Origin: Martelella limonii
GTDB lineage: Bacteria; Pseudomonadota; Alphaproteobacteria; Rhizobiales; Rhizobiaceae
Assembly: GCF_013344475.1 (NCBI RefSeq)
Contig: NZ_JABUOU010000005.1
Span: 1-64,000 of the forward strand
Reading direction: 5' to 3'
Length of the DNA: 64,000 nucleotides
Shown in pieces: positions 17,642-25,414 of this stretch. The translations under genes and the position numbers were made by a program. Each line of letters opens with the position of its first letter. The stretch's first letter is position 1. Under the pieces are notes generated by a model. It was not told where the DNA came from and searched no databases. It saw only the letters and a list, made by a program, of their open reading frames with translations.

Positions 17642-18523
17642 TCAGACCTTGTCCGTCAGGCGCGAAAGGACGGGGAAATATTCCTGCGCGAAACCGGCGT
17701 CGCGGGCCTTTTCCATCCGCGTCTGCGCCAGTTCCGCGCCATGGGCCCGAAAGCCGGTTAACGCGGCGAGATCGAGTGCGTAGCTGACGTCCTTCAAAGC
17801 ATAGTCGGTCGGGAATGCGCCCTTGGGAAAGGCGTCCTTCAGCATCGCCTTCATGCCGTGATTGCGCAGAGCAAAACTGTCCGCGGAGCCTTTTGACATG
17901 GTGTCGAACAGAAGGTCCGGATCGACACCGGCGGCCTTTCCGAGGGAGAGCGCTTCGGAAAGGGCGACGACGGTTTCGAACAGTACCATGTTGTTGAGGA
18001 TCTTCACCACCTGCCCGCAGCCCACGGGGCCGCAATGGGTGATGTCGGTGGCGGCGTGGGCGAGAAGCGGGCGTATTCTCTCGAACACAGCGTCGCTGCC
18101 GCCGACCATGATCGAAAGCGTTCCGTCTACCGCCGCCTGGCGCGTGCGGGCGACCGGCGCATCGGCGAAATCAATCCCGCGCTCGGCAAGCTTGCTGTCG
18201 ATCGTTCGTGTCAGGCTCACCGGCGCGGTCGACATGTCAACGACCGTCAGACCCTTTCGGCCGTTTGCCAGAACACCGTCCTTGCCCAGAATGACCGATT
18301 CGACCTGCGGGCCGCCGGGAAGAGAGAGAAACAGGATATCCACTTCGCGGGCCAGTGCCGCCACGCTTTCCGACTTTTTGGCGCCAAGTGCGACAAGCCT
18401 TTCAACAGGCTCGGCGGAGAGGTCGAAGACTTGGACCTCCGCGCCGGATTTTTGAAGCATGTTGCGGCAGATGGGTTCACCCATCACGCCGAGCCCGGCG
18501 AAGCCGATCAGGGGCGCAGTCAT
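17642..18523 (-). CDS. NAD(P)-dependent 3-hydroxyisobutyrate dehydrogenase-like beta-hydroxyacid dehydrogenase
   Basis: The 293-residue chain starts at ATG 18523, which overlaps the stop of the upstream gene as TAATG. It has the Rossmann motif GFAGLGVMGEPICRN, the conserved substrate-binding segment DAPVARTRQAAVDGTLSIMVGG, and GCGQVVKILNNM with the catalytic Lys. These define the beta-hydroxyacid dehydrogenase family, which oxidises small 3-hydroxy acids. Neighbours in the same minus-strand operon are an SMP-30 lactonase and the TcuAB pair, so it may oxidise the acid released by lactone opening. Confidence 0.82.
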   Translation of the reverse strand: MTAPLIGFAGLGVMGEPICRNMLQKSGAEVQVFDLSAEPVERLVALGAKKSESVAALAREVDILFLSLPGGPQVESVILGKDGVLANGRKGLTVVDMSTAPVSLTRTIDSKLAERGIDFADAPVARTRQAAVDGTLSIMVGGSDAVFERIRPLLAHAATDITHCGPVGCGQVVKILNNMVLFETVVALSEALSLGKAAGVDPDLLFDTMSKGSADSFALRNHGMKAMLKDAFPKGAFPTDYALKDVSYALDLAALTGFRAHGAELAQTRMEKARDAGFAQEYFPVLSRLTDKV

Positions 18524-19479
18524 TATCGGGATCCTTGTCTTGTCGGTATTGAAATGATCGATGTTCCGCAAAGCGAACCGAGATAGGCGGTGTCGCCATC
18601 GGCGGAAAAATCGATGCTGGCAATATTGCCGAGACGGCTGTTGCCGGCCTCGTAGAAGTGTTCGCGGCCCATCCGGCCTTCCGAAAGCGCGGTCTCGACG
18701 GTATCGACCCAATCCGCATCGCAGTCTTCGAGAACAAGCGTCTTCTGCCCATCCGGCGCGATCTTCCAAAGGCGGTTGCTGACGATGCATGTGACCCAGA
18801 GATTGCCTGCCGAATCGAAGCGGATGCCATCGGGAAAATCGCCGCGTCCGAACGTGGCGAAGGTTCTGCGGTTGCTCAGCCCGTCAGGCCCGAGATCGAA
18901 TTGCGTAATCGTCCGGGAGAAGGTTTCCGACACCATCAGGCCGCTGCCGTCGGGCGTCAGCCGGCATTCATTGGAAAAACAGATATCGTCGGCGAGAATT
19001 CGGGCGCCGTGTTCGTCTTTGATGATGACGAGTCCGTCGCGCACCTTGTCGGTATAGGCGGCGAAGCGCGGGCGGCTGACCGTACTGACGGTGATGAAGC
19101 ATCGGCCCTTTTCGTCCGTCATCACAAAATTTGCGGCCGCGAGAAAAACACCATCGACCTCCGTCAGATATGGGGTCAATTCGCCATTATCGGACAGCTT
19201 CCAGATGCCGCCGCCCTCGCCGATATTGGCGATCAGGAAACTGCCATCTGACTGGGGAGCAATGCCGTTGGGAATCAGCTCCTCGCCGCCAGCCAGCGCA
19301 GGCTCGGGACCGCGCGTGGCGACCTGTCCATCCGGGTTGATGAAGCTGACGCCCCTGCCGCGATGCGAAACAGCAAGGCGTCCATCATCAAGCATGTGAA
19401 CCGATTCCGGACGGTTGAGCCCGCTGCCGATATGGCGGACGTCATTGAAGGTCAGTTGCGGCGAATAGGCAGGGTCCAT
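18523..19479 (-). CDS. SMP-30/gluconolactonase family protein
   Basis: ATG 19479 is preceded by GAGGAG; a longer frame to 19533 adds an unlikely N-terminus. The 318-residue protein is a six-bladed beta-propeller of the SMP-30/gluconolactonase/LRE type. Metal-ligand positions are visible as LNRPESVH (Glu), LIPNGIAP (Asn), FSNECRL (Asn) and FPDGIRFDSAGNLWVT (Asp). A lactone-hydrolysing role at the head of the operon is likely; the lactone is not identifiable. Confidence 0.8.
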   Translation of the reverse strand: MDPAYSPQLTFNDVRHIGSGLNRPESVHMLDDGRLAVSHRGRGVSFINPDGQVATRGPEPALAGGEELIPNGIAPQSDGSFLIANIGEGGGIWKLSDNGELTPYLTEVDGVFLAAANFVMTDEKGRCFITVSTVSRPRFAAYTDKVRDGLVIIKDEHGARILADDICFSNECRLTPDGSGLMVSETFSRTITQFDLGPDGLSNRRTFATFGRGDFPDGIRFDSAGNLWVTCIVSNRLWKIAPDGQKTLVLEDCDADWVDTVETALSEGRMGREHFYEAGNSRLGNIASIDFSADGDTAYLGSLCGTSIISIPTRQGSR

Positions 19480-19598
19480 TGTTATCTCCTCTTTCTCAAT
19501 AAAATAGACCGAAAGTTCTGTCCAGCGCAACAAAAATGTCTTGACAATCGGTCTCTCTAATGGACTTATCGGTCTGTCCAGTGGAATTTGGAGGAGGC
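19480..19598. promoter_or_regulatory. Divergent promoter with three AGACCGA/TCGGTCT boxes
   Basis: This region separates the minus SMP-30-tcuAB operon from the plus hydrolase-Liv-ALDH operon. It holds AGACCGA (19506-19512) and two direct copies of ATCGGTCT (19547-19554 and 19568-19575, 21 bp apart, so on the same DNA face). TTGACA at 19541-19546, with a weaker -10 around 19565-19570, can serve the plus-strand operon. The boxes are candidate sites for the locus regulator. Confidence 0.5.
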
Positions 19599-19973
19599 AT
19601 GGGCAATATCGCTGACATCATCGAGAGGCTTCCGGCGCTGTTTGCAGCCGAACCAGATCTGGTTCGGCGCGCGGCGCGGGCCGAGATCACAATCCTGCTG
19701 CAGGCGGGCGATCAGGCGCGCCGTCTGATCCTGGATCGCGGAACGCTGCTCGTGGCGTCGGCTGACGGCCCAATGGCTGGCTGGGATATCGGGTTCAAGG
19801 GCGCGGCGGCTGTCTTTTGGGATCACTGGCAGAAAGTGCCCGGTCCCGATGCCGCCGATATATTCGGCATGCGGCGTCACGGACGTCTGGTCATCGAGGG
19901 AAATTTCCTGCCGCTGATGCGGCATCTGCAGGTGGTGAAAGACATTCTGGCGCTGCCGAGGAGCGTCTCGTGA
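19599..19973 (+). CDS. SCP2-like small protein of unknown function
   Basis: ATG 19599 follows GGAGGAGG and gives 124 residues; the frame extends upstream to 19560 without a better start. The C-terminal part, MRRHGRLVIEGNFLPLMRHLQVVKDILALPR, resembles the end of SCP2 sterol-carrier-like domains, which bind hydrophobic or acyl ligands. No catalytic motif is visible. It overlaps the next gene as GTGA and may handle the substrate of the alpha/beta hydrolase. Confidence 0.55.
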   Translation: MGNIADIIERLPALFAAEPDLVRRAARAEITILLQAGDQARRLILDRGTLLVASADGPMAGWDIGFKGAAAVFWDHWQKVPGPDAADIFGMRRHGRLVIEGNFLPLMRHLQVVKDILALPRSVS

Positions 19974-20827
19974 CGGCCGCTTTCGATCCCATCACCGGGC
20001 GTTATCTCCGGCTCGAAATCGGCGGGCGCTCGCACCGCGTCTATATCGAAGAGGCGGGGGAGGGCATTCCGTTGCTCTGCCTGCATACGGCAGGCGCCGA
20101 TGGACGCCAGTACCGCGACATGCTGCTCGACAGGAAAGTGACCGACAGGTTCCGCGTCATCGCCTTCGACATGCCTTGGCATGGCAAATCAAGCCCGCCC
20201 GAAGGCTTCCAGAATGAGGAATACCAGCTTTCCACCCGTGCCTATGTCGAACTCATCCTCGCCGTTTCCGAAGCGCTCGAACTCGACCAACCGGTCGTGC
20301 TCGGTTGCTCGATCGGCGGGCGGATCGTGCTGCAGCTTGCGGCCGAGTGTCCGGAGCGGTTTCGTGGTCTGATCGGCGCGCAGGGCGCGGCTTGGCAGGA
20401 CCCCTGGTATGACACCGACTGGCTCCACCGCGCCGATGTGCATGGCGGCGAAGTCTGCGCCGCGCTGATTTCGGGGCTGATCGCGGCCGGCGGGCCGGAA
20501 GCCGCCCGGCATGAGACCTTGTGGCACTACATGCAGGGTGGGCCGGGCGTCTTCAAGGGCGACCTGTGGTTCTACCGGGTCGATGGCGATCTGCGCGACA
20601 CGATCGCGAAGATCGATACCGAAAAATGCCCGCTATGGCTGCTGTCGGGCGAGTACGACTATTCCTGCCGTCCCGAGGATACACTTGCCACCGCCGACGC
20701 CATTCCCGGCTGCAAGGCCGTGGTGATGGAGCGGCTGGGGCATTTTCCGATGAGCGAGAATTACGAGCAGTTCGCCGCCTATCTGCGGCCTGTTCTGGAT
20801 GAGATTGCAATGCCGGCAAGCCGGTAA
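19970..20827 (+). CDS. Alpha/beta hydrolase
   Basis: GTG 19970 overlaps the previous stop (GTGA) and follows GAGGAG, giving 285 residues. The fold is clear from LLCLHTAGADGRQYRD (oxyanion region), the nucleophile Ser in VLGCSIGGRIVLQ, the acid Asp in LLSGEYDYSCRP and the His in MERLGHFPMSEN. It may be an esterase, lactonase or C-C bond hydrolase. Its position at the head of a Liv transporter operon suggests that it acts on the imported compound. Confidence 0.82.
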   Translation: MTAAFDPITGRYLRLEIGGRSHRVYIEEAGEGIPLLCLHTAGADGRQYRDMLLDRKVTDRFRVIAFDMPWHGKSSPPEGFQNEEYQLSTRAYVELILAVSEALELDQPVVLGCSIGGRIVLQLAAECPERFRGLIGAQGAAWQDPWYDTDWLHRADVHGGEVCAALISGLIAAGGPEAARHETLWHYMQGGPGVFKGDLWFYRVDGDLRDTIAKIDTEKCPLWLLSGEYDYSCRPEDTLATADAIPGCKAVVMERLGHFPMSENYEQFAAYLRPVLDEIAMPASR

Positions 20828-20860
20828 TGACCACGGGATGATTAACAGGGAGGTTCAATC

Positions 20861-22030
20861 ATGAGACTGACAGGAATTCTGGCCACCGTATCGGTGCTTG
20901 CCATGGTCGCATCACCGGCGATGGCTGAGGAGCAGACGCTGAAGATCGGCGCGCTGGTGACTCAGTCGGGCGCGGGCGCAAGCTGGGGCAACGGCATGCT
21001 GCGCGCGGCCGAACTGGCTGCCGAGGACGTCAACAAGGATGGCGGGCTCGATGTCGGCGGCACAAGATATCATGTCGAGGTGATCGCCTATGACGACGCC
21101 TACAAGGCGAACGAAGCCGTCACCGCCGCAAACCGTCTCGTGTTCGAAGACAAGGTGAAATACATCATCGGCACGGTCGGTTCCGCGCCGATCCTGGCGA
21201 TCCAGCCGATCACCGAGGAAAACAAGGTCATCACCATGACGCTTGGCTTCACGGCCCAGGCCCTGTCGCCCGAAAAGCCCTATACATTCCGGCCGAACCC
21301 GACGACGGCCGAAGTCGCACAGCCGCAGATCGACTGGCTGGTCGAAAACCAGAACATCAAGACCGTTGGCGCACTGTTCCCGAACGATGAGACCGGCGAG
21401 GCGATCGCCGAGGATATCGCCGAAGCCTATAAGAAGGCGGGCGCCGAACTGACGGCCAAGGAATTCTTCGAGCGCGACCGCGTGGACTTCATTCCGCTTC
21501 TGACCCGCATCGTCGCCCAGGGCGTGGATGCGATCGAACTGGATGGCAACTCGCCGGTGACCGCCGGCCAGATCGTGCAGCAGGCCCGCGATATCGGCTT
21601 TGACGGCGTGATCATCCGCACCGGCGGTCCCGCGACGCAGGAGATCGTGAATGTTGCCGGCGTGGCTGCCACCAACGGCATGTTCGTGCACTCGGCCTTC
21701 AATCCGGCAATCGAGACCGCCACCGCCTATCAGCAGCGCTACGTCGATACCTATGGCGATCAAATGAACGGCTTCTCGCCATTCTTCTATGACGGCACGA
21801 AAATGCTGTTCAAGGCGATGCAGGATGCAGGCACCGTCGAAGACACCGAGGCCGTCAAAACCGCGCTCGAGAACATCTCCGACTATGAGGGCGTGCTCGG
21901 CACGATGAACTGGACCGGCGAGGACAGCTACGGCATCGCCCACCAGCTCGATTCGCCCTTCTATATCGCGCGCGTCGAGAATGGCAACGAAGAGATCGTT
22001 GCCTCCTGCACCACGTCCGGTTGCGAATAG
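20861..22030 (+). CDS. Liv-type ABC transporter substrate-binding protein
   Basis: This 389-residue periplasmic binding protein has a signal peptide ending at SPAMA-EE. The mature sequence follows the branched-chain amino acid/amide receptor pattern: KIGALVTQSGAGASWGNGMLRAAELAAEDVN, YDDAYKANEAVTAANRLV and GTVGSAPILAIQPITEENKV. The C-terminal Cys-containing tail CTTSGCE is unusual. This family binds amino acids, aromatic acids, ureas and other amides or acids, so the ligand is probably the compound degraded by the surrounding enzymes. Confidence 0.87.
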   Translation: MRLTGILATVSVLAMVASPAMAEEQTLKIGALVTQSGAGASWGNGMLRAAELAAEDVNKDGGLDVGGTRYHVEVIAYDDAYKANEAVTAANRLVFEDKVKYIIGTVGSAPILAIQPITEENKVITMTLGFTAQALSPEKPYTFRPNPTTAEVAQPQIDWLVENQNIKTVGALFPNDETGEAIAEDIAEAYKKAGAELTAKEFFERDRVDFIPLLTRIVAQGVDAIELDGNSPVTAGQIVQQARDIGFDGVIIRTGGPATQEIVNVAGVAATNGMFVHSAFNPAIETATAYQQRYVDTYGDQMNGFSPFFYDGTKMLFKAMQDAGTVEDTEAVKTALENISDYEGVLGTMNWTGEDSYGIAHQLDSPFYIARVENGNEEIVASCTTSGCE

Positions 22031-22039
22031 CAAAAGCGT

Positions 22040-22065
22040 TCCGTGCGGCGGGATCGCCGCACGGA
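22040..22065 (+). terminator. Stem-loop between the binding protein and permease genes
   Basis: TCCGTGCGGCG and CGCCGCACGGA form a perfect 11-bp stem with a GGAT loop, followed by TTTCTT. Such a partial terminator would raise the binding-protein message relative to the membrane components. Confidence 0.65.
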
Positions 22066-22088
22066 TTTCTTGACGAAAGGCCGCTTCC

Positions 22089-22952
22089 TTGAGCTTTCTT
22101 ATTGCGCAATCGCTGATCAACGGCATCATCCTGGGTACGCTTTACCTAATGATGGCCATCGGCTTTACACTGGTTTTCGGTGTGATGCGGGTCGTGAATT
22201 TCGCCCATGGCGAATTCTACATGATCGGCGCCTTCATGGCGTTGATCGGAGTAACCTGGCTCGGTCTGCCCTATGCCGTGACCCTCGCCCTGACGGTCGG
22301 GTTCGCCATTCTCCTTGGCGCGCTCACCGAGCGGCTGGTGTTCCGGCCGTTCCGTTCCGACGAATTGTCGGGCATGATCGCCTCGCTCGGGCTTGCCATG
22401 ATCCTTCAGAACGGTGCGCTTCTGTTCTTTGGTCCGGACCCGCAGGCCTTTCCGTCGATGGTGTCGGGCGTGTTCCGCTGGGGCGCGCTGATTGTTCCGA
22501 AATCGCGCGCTCTGACCCTTGGCGTCGGCGTGGTGATCCTGATCGGATTCTATTTCCTGCTGATGCACACAAGGTTCGGTCGCGGTCTGAGGGCGCTGGT
22601 CCAGGACCAGCAGGTGGCAACCCTTTACGGCGTGCGGCTGGAACTGATGTATCCGCTCGGCCTCGGTCTCGGCGTGGCGCTTGCCGCCGTTGCCGGCGGG
22701 CTTATGGCGCCGCTCTTCGGCGTGTCGCCCTTCATCGGGGCAACGCCGCTCCTGAAGGCCTTCATTGTCGTCATTCTGGGCGGCCTCGGCTCGATCCCGG
22801 GCGCTGCACTCGCCGCCATGCTGCTGGGCCTGATCGAAAGCTTCGTCAGTTCATTCATCAGCGCGTCCGCCGCCGACATCGTGACATTCGCGCTTGTGGT
22901 CGGCGTCCTGCTGCTGCGCCCCTCGGGCATTCTCGGACGGGGTGAAGCGTGA
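22089..22952 (+). CDS. livH: Liv-type ABC transporter permease (LivH family)
   Basis: This 287-residue inner-membrane protein starts with TTG 22089 (MSFLIAQSLINGIILGTLY). It has the LivH hallmarks GFTLVFGVMRVVNFAHGEFYMIGAF and the cytoplasmic coupling segment LRALVQDQQVATLYGVR, with hydrophobic segments throughout. It overlaps the next permease gene by four bases (GTGA). It forms the channel with the LivM-type subunit. Confidence 0.88.
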   Translation: MSFLIAQSLINGIILGTLYLMMAIGFTLVFGVMRVVNFAHGEFYMIGAFMALIGVTWLGLPYAVTLALTVGFAILLGALTERLVFRPFRSDELSGMIASLGLAMILQNGALLFFGPDPQAFPSMVSGVFRWGALIVPKSRALTLGVGVVILIGFYFLLMHTRFGRGLRALVQDQQVATLYGVRLELMYPLGLGLGVALAAVAGGLMAPLFGVSPFIGATPLLKAFIVVILGGLGSIPGAALAAMLLGLIESFVSSFISASAADIVTFALVVGVLLLRPSGILGRGEA

Positions 22953-23923
22953 TGGATATTGCTACTTCAAAACCCCAGGCAGCATGGGATGCGCGCGGCA
23001 TCGCCTTTGCTGTTGCCGTGATCGCGCTGGCGTTGATCCCGTGGTTCACGGGCAGCGTTTTCCACTTCCACATCGCCATCATGATCTGTCTCGGCGCCAT
23101 GGCTGCAGCGGGTCTTGGAACCATCGCGTGGGTGGGGCAGCTTTCGCTTGCGCATGGTGCTTTCGTCGGCATCGGCGCCTATAGCTGCGTGCTGATGGTC
23201 ATGCGGCTTGGCGTGCCCTTCGTGGTCGGCCTGCCGCTTGCGGCGCTGGTCACGGGCGCAATCGCCTATGTCATCGGAACCCCGCTGCTGCGTCTGCGCG
23301 GCGTCTATTTCGTCCTGATCACCTTCGCCTTGAACGAGCTTTTCCGCCTGGTGATGCTGGAATTCCCGTCCGTCTCGGGCGGCTCGAGCGGCATTGCCGC
23401 CATTCCGAAGATCTCGCTTTTCGGCCTGGTCCTGCGCGATCAGCAGTCCGTCTATGTCTTCACGCTCGCCATGCTGGCGCTGGTGATGGCGTTTGTGTGG
23501 AGCATCAGGCGCGGGCCGCTCGGACGGCGCTTCGCCGCCGTCGAGGAAAATCTCGAACTTGCGGAGGCTTCCGGCATTCCAACCGCGCGCACCCAGAATA
23601 CCGCCTTCGTCATCGGCAGCGCGATTGCCGGCTTCACCGGCGCGATCATGGCGCATTATATCGGCTTCATTTCGCCCGAAAGCTTCGGCTTTCAGCTGTC
23701 GGTCTCCTACGTGATCATTCTGGTGACCGGCGGACGGCTGGCGCTTGCCGGCCCGCTTGTCGGCGCGATCTTCCTCACGCCCTTGCCGGAATTTCTGCGC
23801 AGCGCCCAGGAATACCAGCACATCATCTATGGCGTTGTCCTGATCGTCGTGCTGCGCTTCCTGCCTGAAGGGCTTGCAGGCCTGCCCAAGAGGCTCGCGG
23901 GAAAGGGGAGGAGCCAGTCATGA
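22949..23923 (+). CDS. livM: Liv-type ABC transporter permease (LivM family)
   Basis: This 324-residue second permease can start at GTG 22949 (overlap) or ATG 22952. LivM features include GQLSLAHGAFVGIGAYSC, YFVLITFALNELFRLVMLEFPSVSGGSSGIAAIP and the coupling helix ENLELAEASGIPTARTQNTAF. Multiple membrane spans cover most of the chain. It overlaps the ATPase gene that follows. Confidence 0.88.
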   Translation: MMDIATSKPQAAWDARGIAFAVAVIALALIPWFTGSVFHFHIAIMICLGAMAAAGLGTIAWVGQLSLAHGAFVGIGAYSCVLMVMRLGVPFVVGLPLAALVTGAIAYVIGTPLLRLRGVYFVLITFALNELFRLVMLEFPSVSGGSSGIAAIPKISLFGLVLRDQQSVYVFTLAMLALVMAFVWSIRRGPLGRRFAAVEENLELAEASGIPTARTQNTAFVIGSAIAGFTGAIMAHYIGFISPESFGFQLSVSYVIILVTGGRLALAGPLVGAIFLTPLPEFLRSAQEYQHIIYGVVLIVVLRFLPEGLAGLPKRLAGKGRSQS

Positions 23924-24696
23924 CTCCGATCCTGAAACTTGAAAACCTGTCCAAGCGCTTCGGCGGCCTGGCCGCGCTCACCGACGTTAATTTCGAGGCG
24001 GCGAAAGGCGAGATCACCGGACTGATCGGCCCCAATGGCGCGGGCAAGACAACCTGCTTCAACCTGATCACCGGTACGTTTCCCGCGACCTCCGGCGCGG
24101 TGCTGTTCGAGGGCAAGAATGTCACCGGTCTGGCACCGCACAAGCTGGTCGAACTGGGCCTTGCGCGAACATTCCAGTCGGCCACCACCTTTCCGAAGGC
24201 GACGGTGCGCGAGAACATTCTTCGAAGCGCCCTGCTTCGCTATCCGCTCGGCGTCGTGCCGATGCTGTTTGGCGGCGCGCCGGCGCGCCGTGCGCTGGAA
24301 TCCGCCGAGGCGGTCGTAACAGACGTCATGGACGCGCTCGAACTCAGCCCGCATGCCGATCGCATTGCCGGCACGCTGGCCTACGGTCATCAAAAGCGGC
24401 TCGGCGTAGCGATCGGGCTTGCGACCCGCCCGGCGCTGCTGCTGCTGGATGAGCCGGCCGCGGGCCTCAACCCCGAGGAGGTTGACCGTTTCGGCGGTAT
24501 GCTCGGCACGCTCACCGAGCGCTTCGGGGTCTCGGTTCTGATCGTGGAGCATCACATGCGCCTGATCATGCGGGTCTGCAACCACATCGTCGTGCTGGAT
24601 CACGGCGAGAAGATTGCGGAGGGCGCGCCGAACGCGGTGCAGAACGATCCGCGCGTCATCGAAGCATATCTGGGGGCTGAAGAACATGTCGGGTGA
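23920..24696 (+). CDS. livG: Liv-type ABC transporter ATP-binding protein (LivG family)
   Basis: This 258-residue ATPase has Walker A GPNGAGKTT, a Q-loop in ARTFQSATTFPKATVRENI, Walker B LLLLDEPAAGLNPEEV and a switch His in IVEHHMRLIM. The signature region is degenerate (LAYGHQKRLGVA), as usual for LivG. It overlaps livM at its start and livF at its end. Confidence 0.88.
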   Translation: MTPILKLENLSKRFGGLAALTDVNFEAAKGEITGLIGPNGAGKTTCFNLITGTFPATSGAVLFEGKNVTGLAPHKLVELGLARTFQSATTFPKATVRENILRSALLRYPLGVVPMLFGGAPARRALESAEAVVTDVMDALELSPHADRIAGTLAYGHQKRLGVAIGLATRPALLLLDEPAAGLNPEEVDRFGGMLGTLTERFGVSVLIVEHHMRLIMRVCNHIVVLDHGEKIAEGAPNAVQNDPRVIEAYLGAEEHVG

Positions 24697-25399
24697 GCTC
24701 TCCATCAAGGGTCTCAATGTCAGCTACGGACCGGTCGAGGCCCTGCACGACGTCAGTTTCGATGTGCCTGGCGGGCAGATCGCAGCACTTGTCGGCTCCA
24801 ATGGCGCTGGCAAGAGCACCGTTCTGAAATCGATCTGTGGTCTTGTGACACCAACGGATGGAACTATCCGTGTTGGCGGCGAGACCGTCGGCCCGCGTCC
24901 CGGTGACGCGCTCAGGCGCGGCGTTGCCATGTCGCCCGAGGGGCGTCGGCTGTTTCCACGTCTGAGCGTTGAGGAAAACCTGCAAATGGGCGCCTACACG
25001 ATCTCGGATTCCAAGGCGAGCCGCGAGATGCTTGAGCGTGTCTATGGCTATTTCCCACGGCTTCGCGAGCGTCATCGCCAGATGGCGGGTTCGCTTTCGG
25101 GCGGGGAACAGCAGATGGCGGCGATCGGCCGGGCGCTGATGGCGCAGCCGAAACTGCTGCTGCTCGACGAGCCCTCGCTCGGGATCGCGCCGATCATCGT
25201 TGCCGAACTCGGCAAGATCATCACCGAAATCAACCGCGATCTCGGCATGACTGTGCTGCTGGTCGAACAAAACGCCAATATGGCGCTGTCGCTCGCAGAA
25301 ACCGGAATTGTTCTGGAAACCGGTCAGGTGACCATGACCGGAACCGGGCGCGAACTGCTCGACAGTCCTGCCATCCGCTCTGCCTATCTGGGCATCTGA
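24686..25399 (+). CDS. livF: Liv-type ABC transporter ATP-binding protein (LivF family)
   Basis: This 237-residue second ATPase starts at ATG 24686 inside the end of livG. Walker A is GSNGAGKST, the signature is LSGGEQQMAAIGRALM, Walker B is LLLLDEPSLGIAPII and the switch His position reads VEQNANMAL (Gln/Asn, common in LivF). It completes a five-gene importer cassette and is followed by the aldehyde dehydrogenase 15 nt downstream. Confidence 0.88.
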   Translation: MSGELSIKGLNVSYGPVEALHDVSFDVPGGQIAALVGSNGAGKSTVLKSICGLVTPTDGTIRVGGETVGPRPGDALRRGVAMSPEGRRLFPRLSVEENLQMGAYTISDSKASREMLERVYGYFPRLRERHRQMAGSLSGGEQQMAAIGRALMAQPKLLLLDEPSLGIAPIIVAELGKIITEINRDLGMTVLLVEQNANMALSLAETGIVLETGQVTMTGTGRELLDSPAIRSAYLGI

Positions 25400-25414
25400 G
25401 AAAGGGAAAACCTC

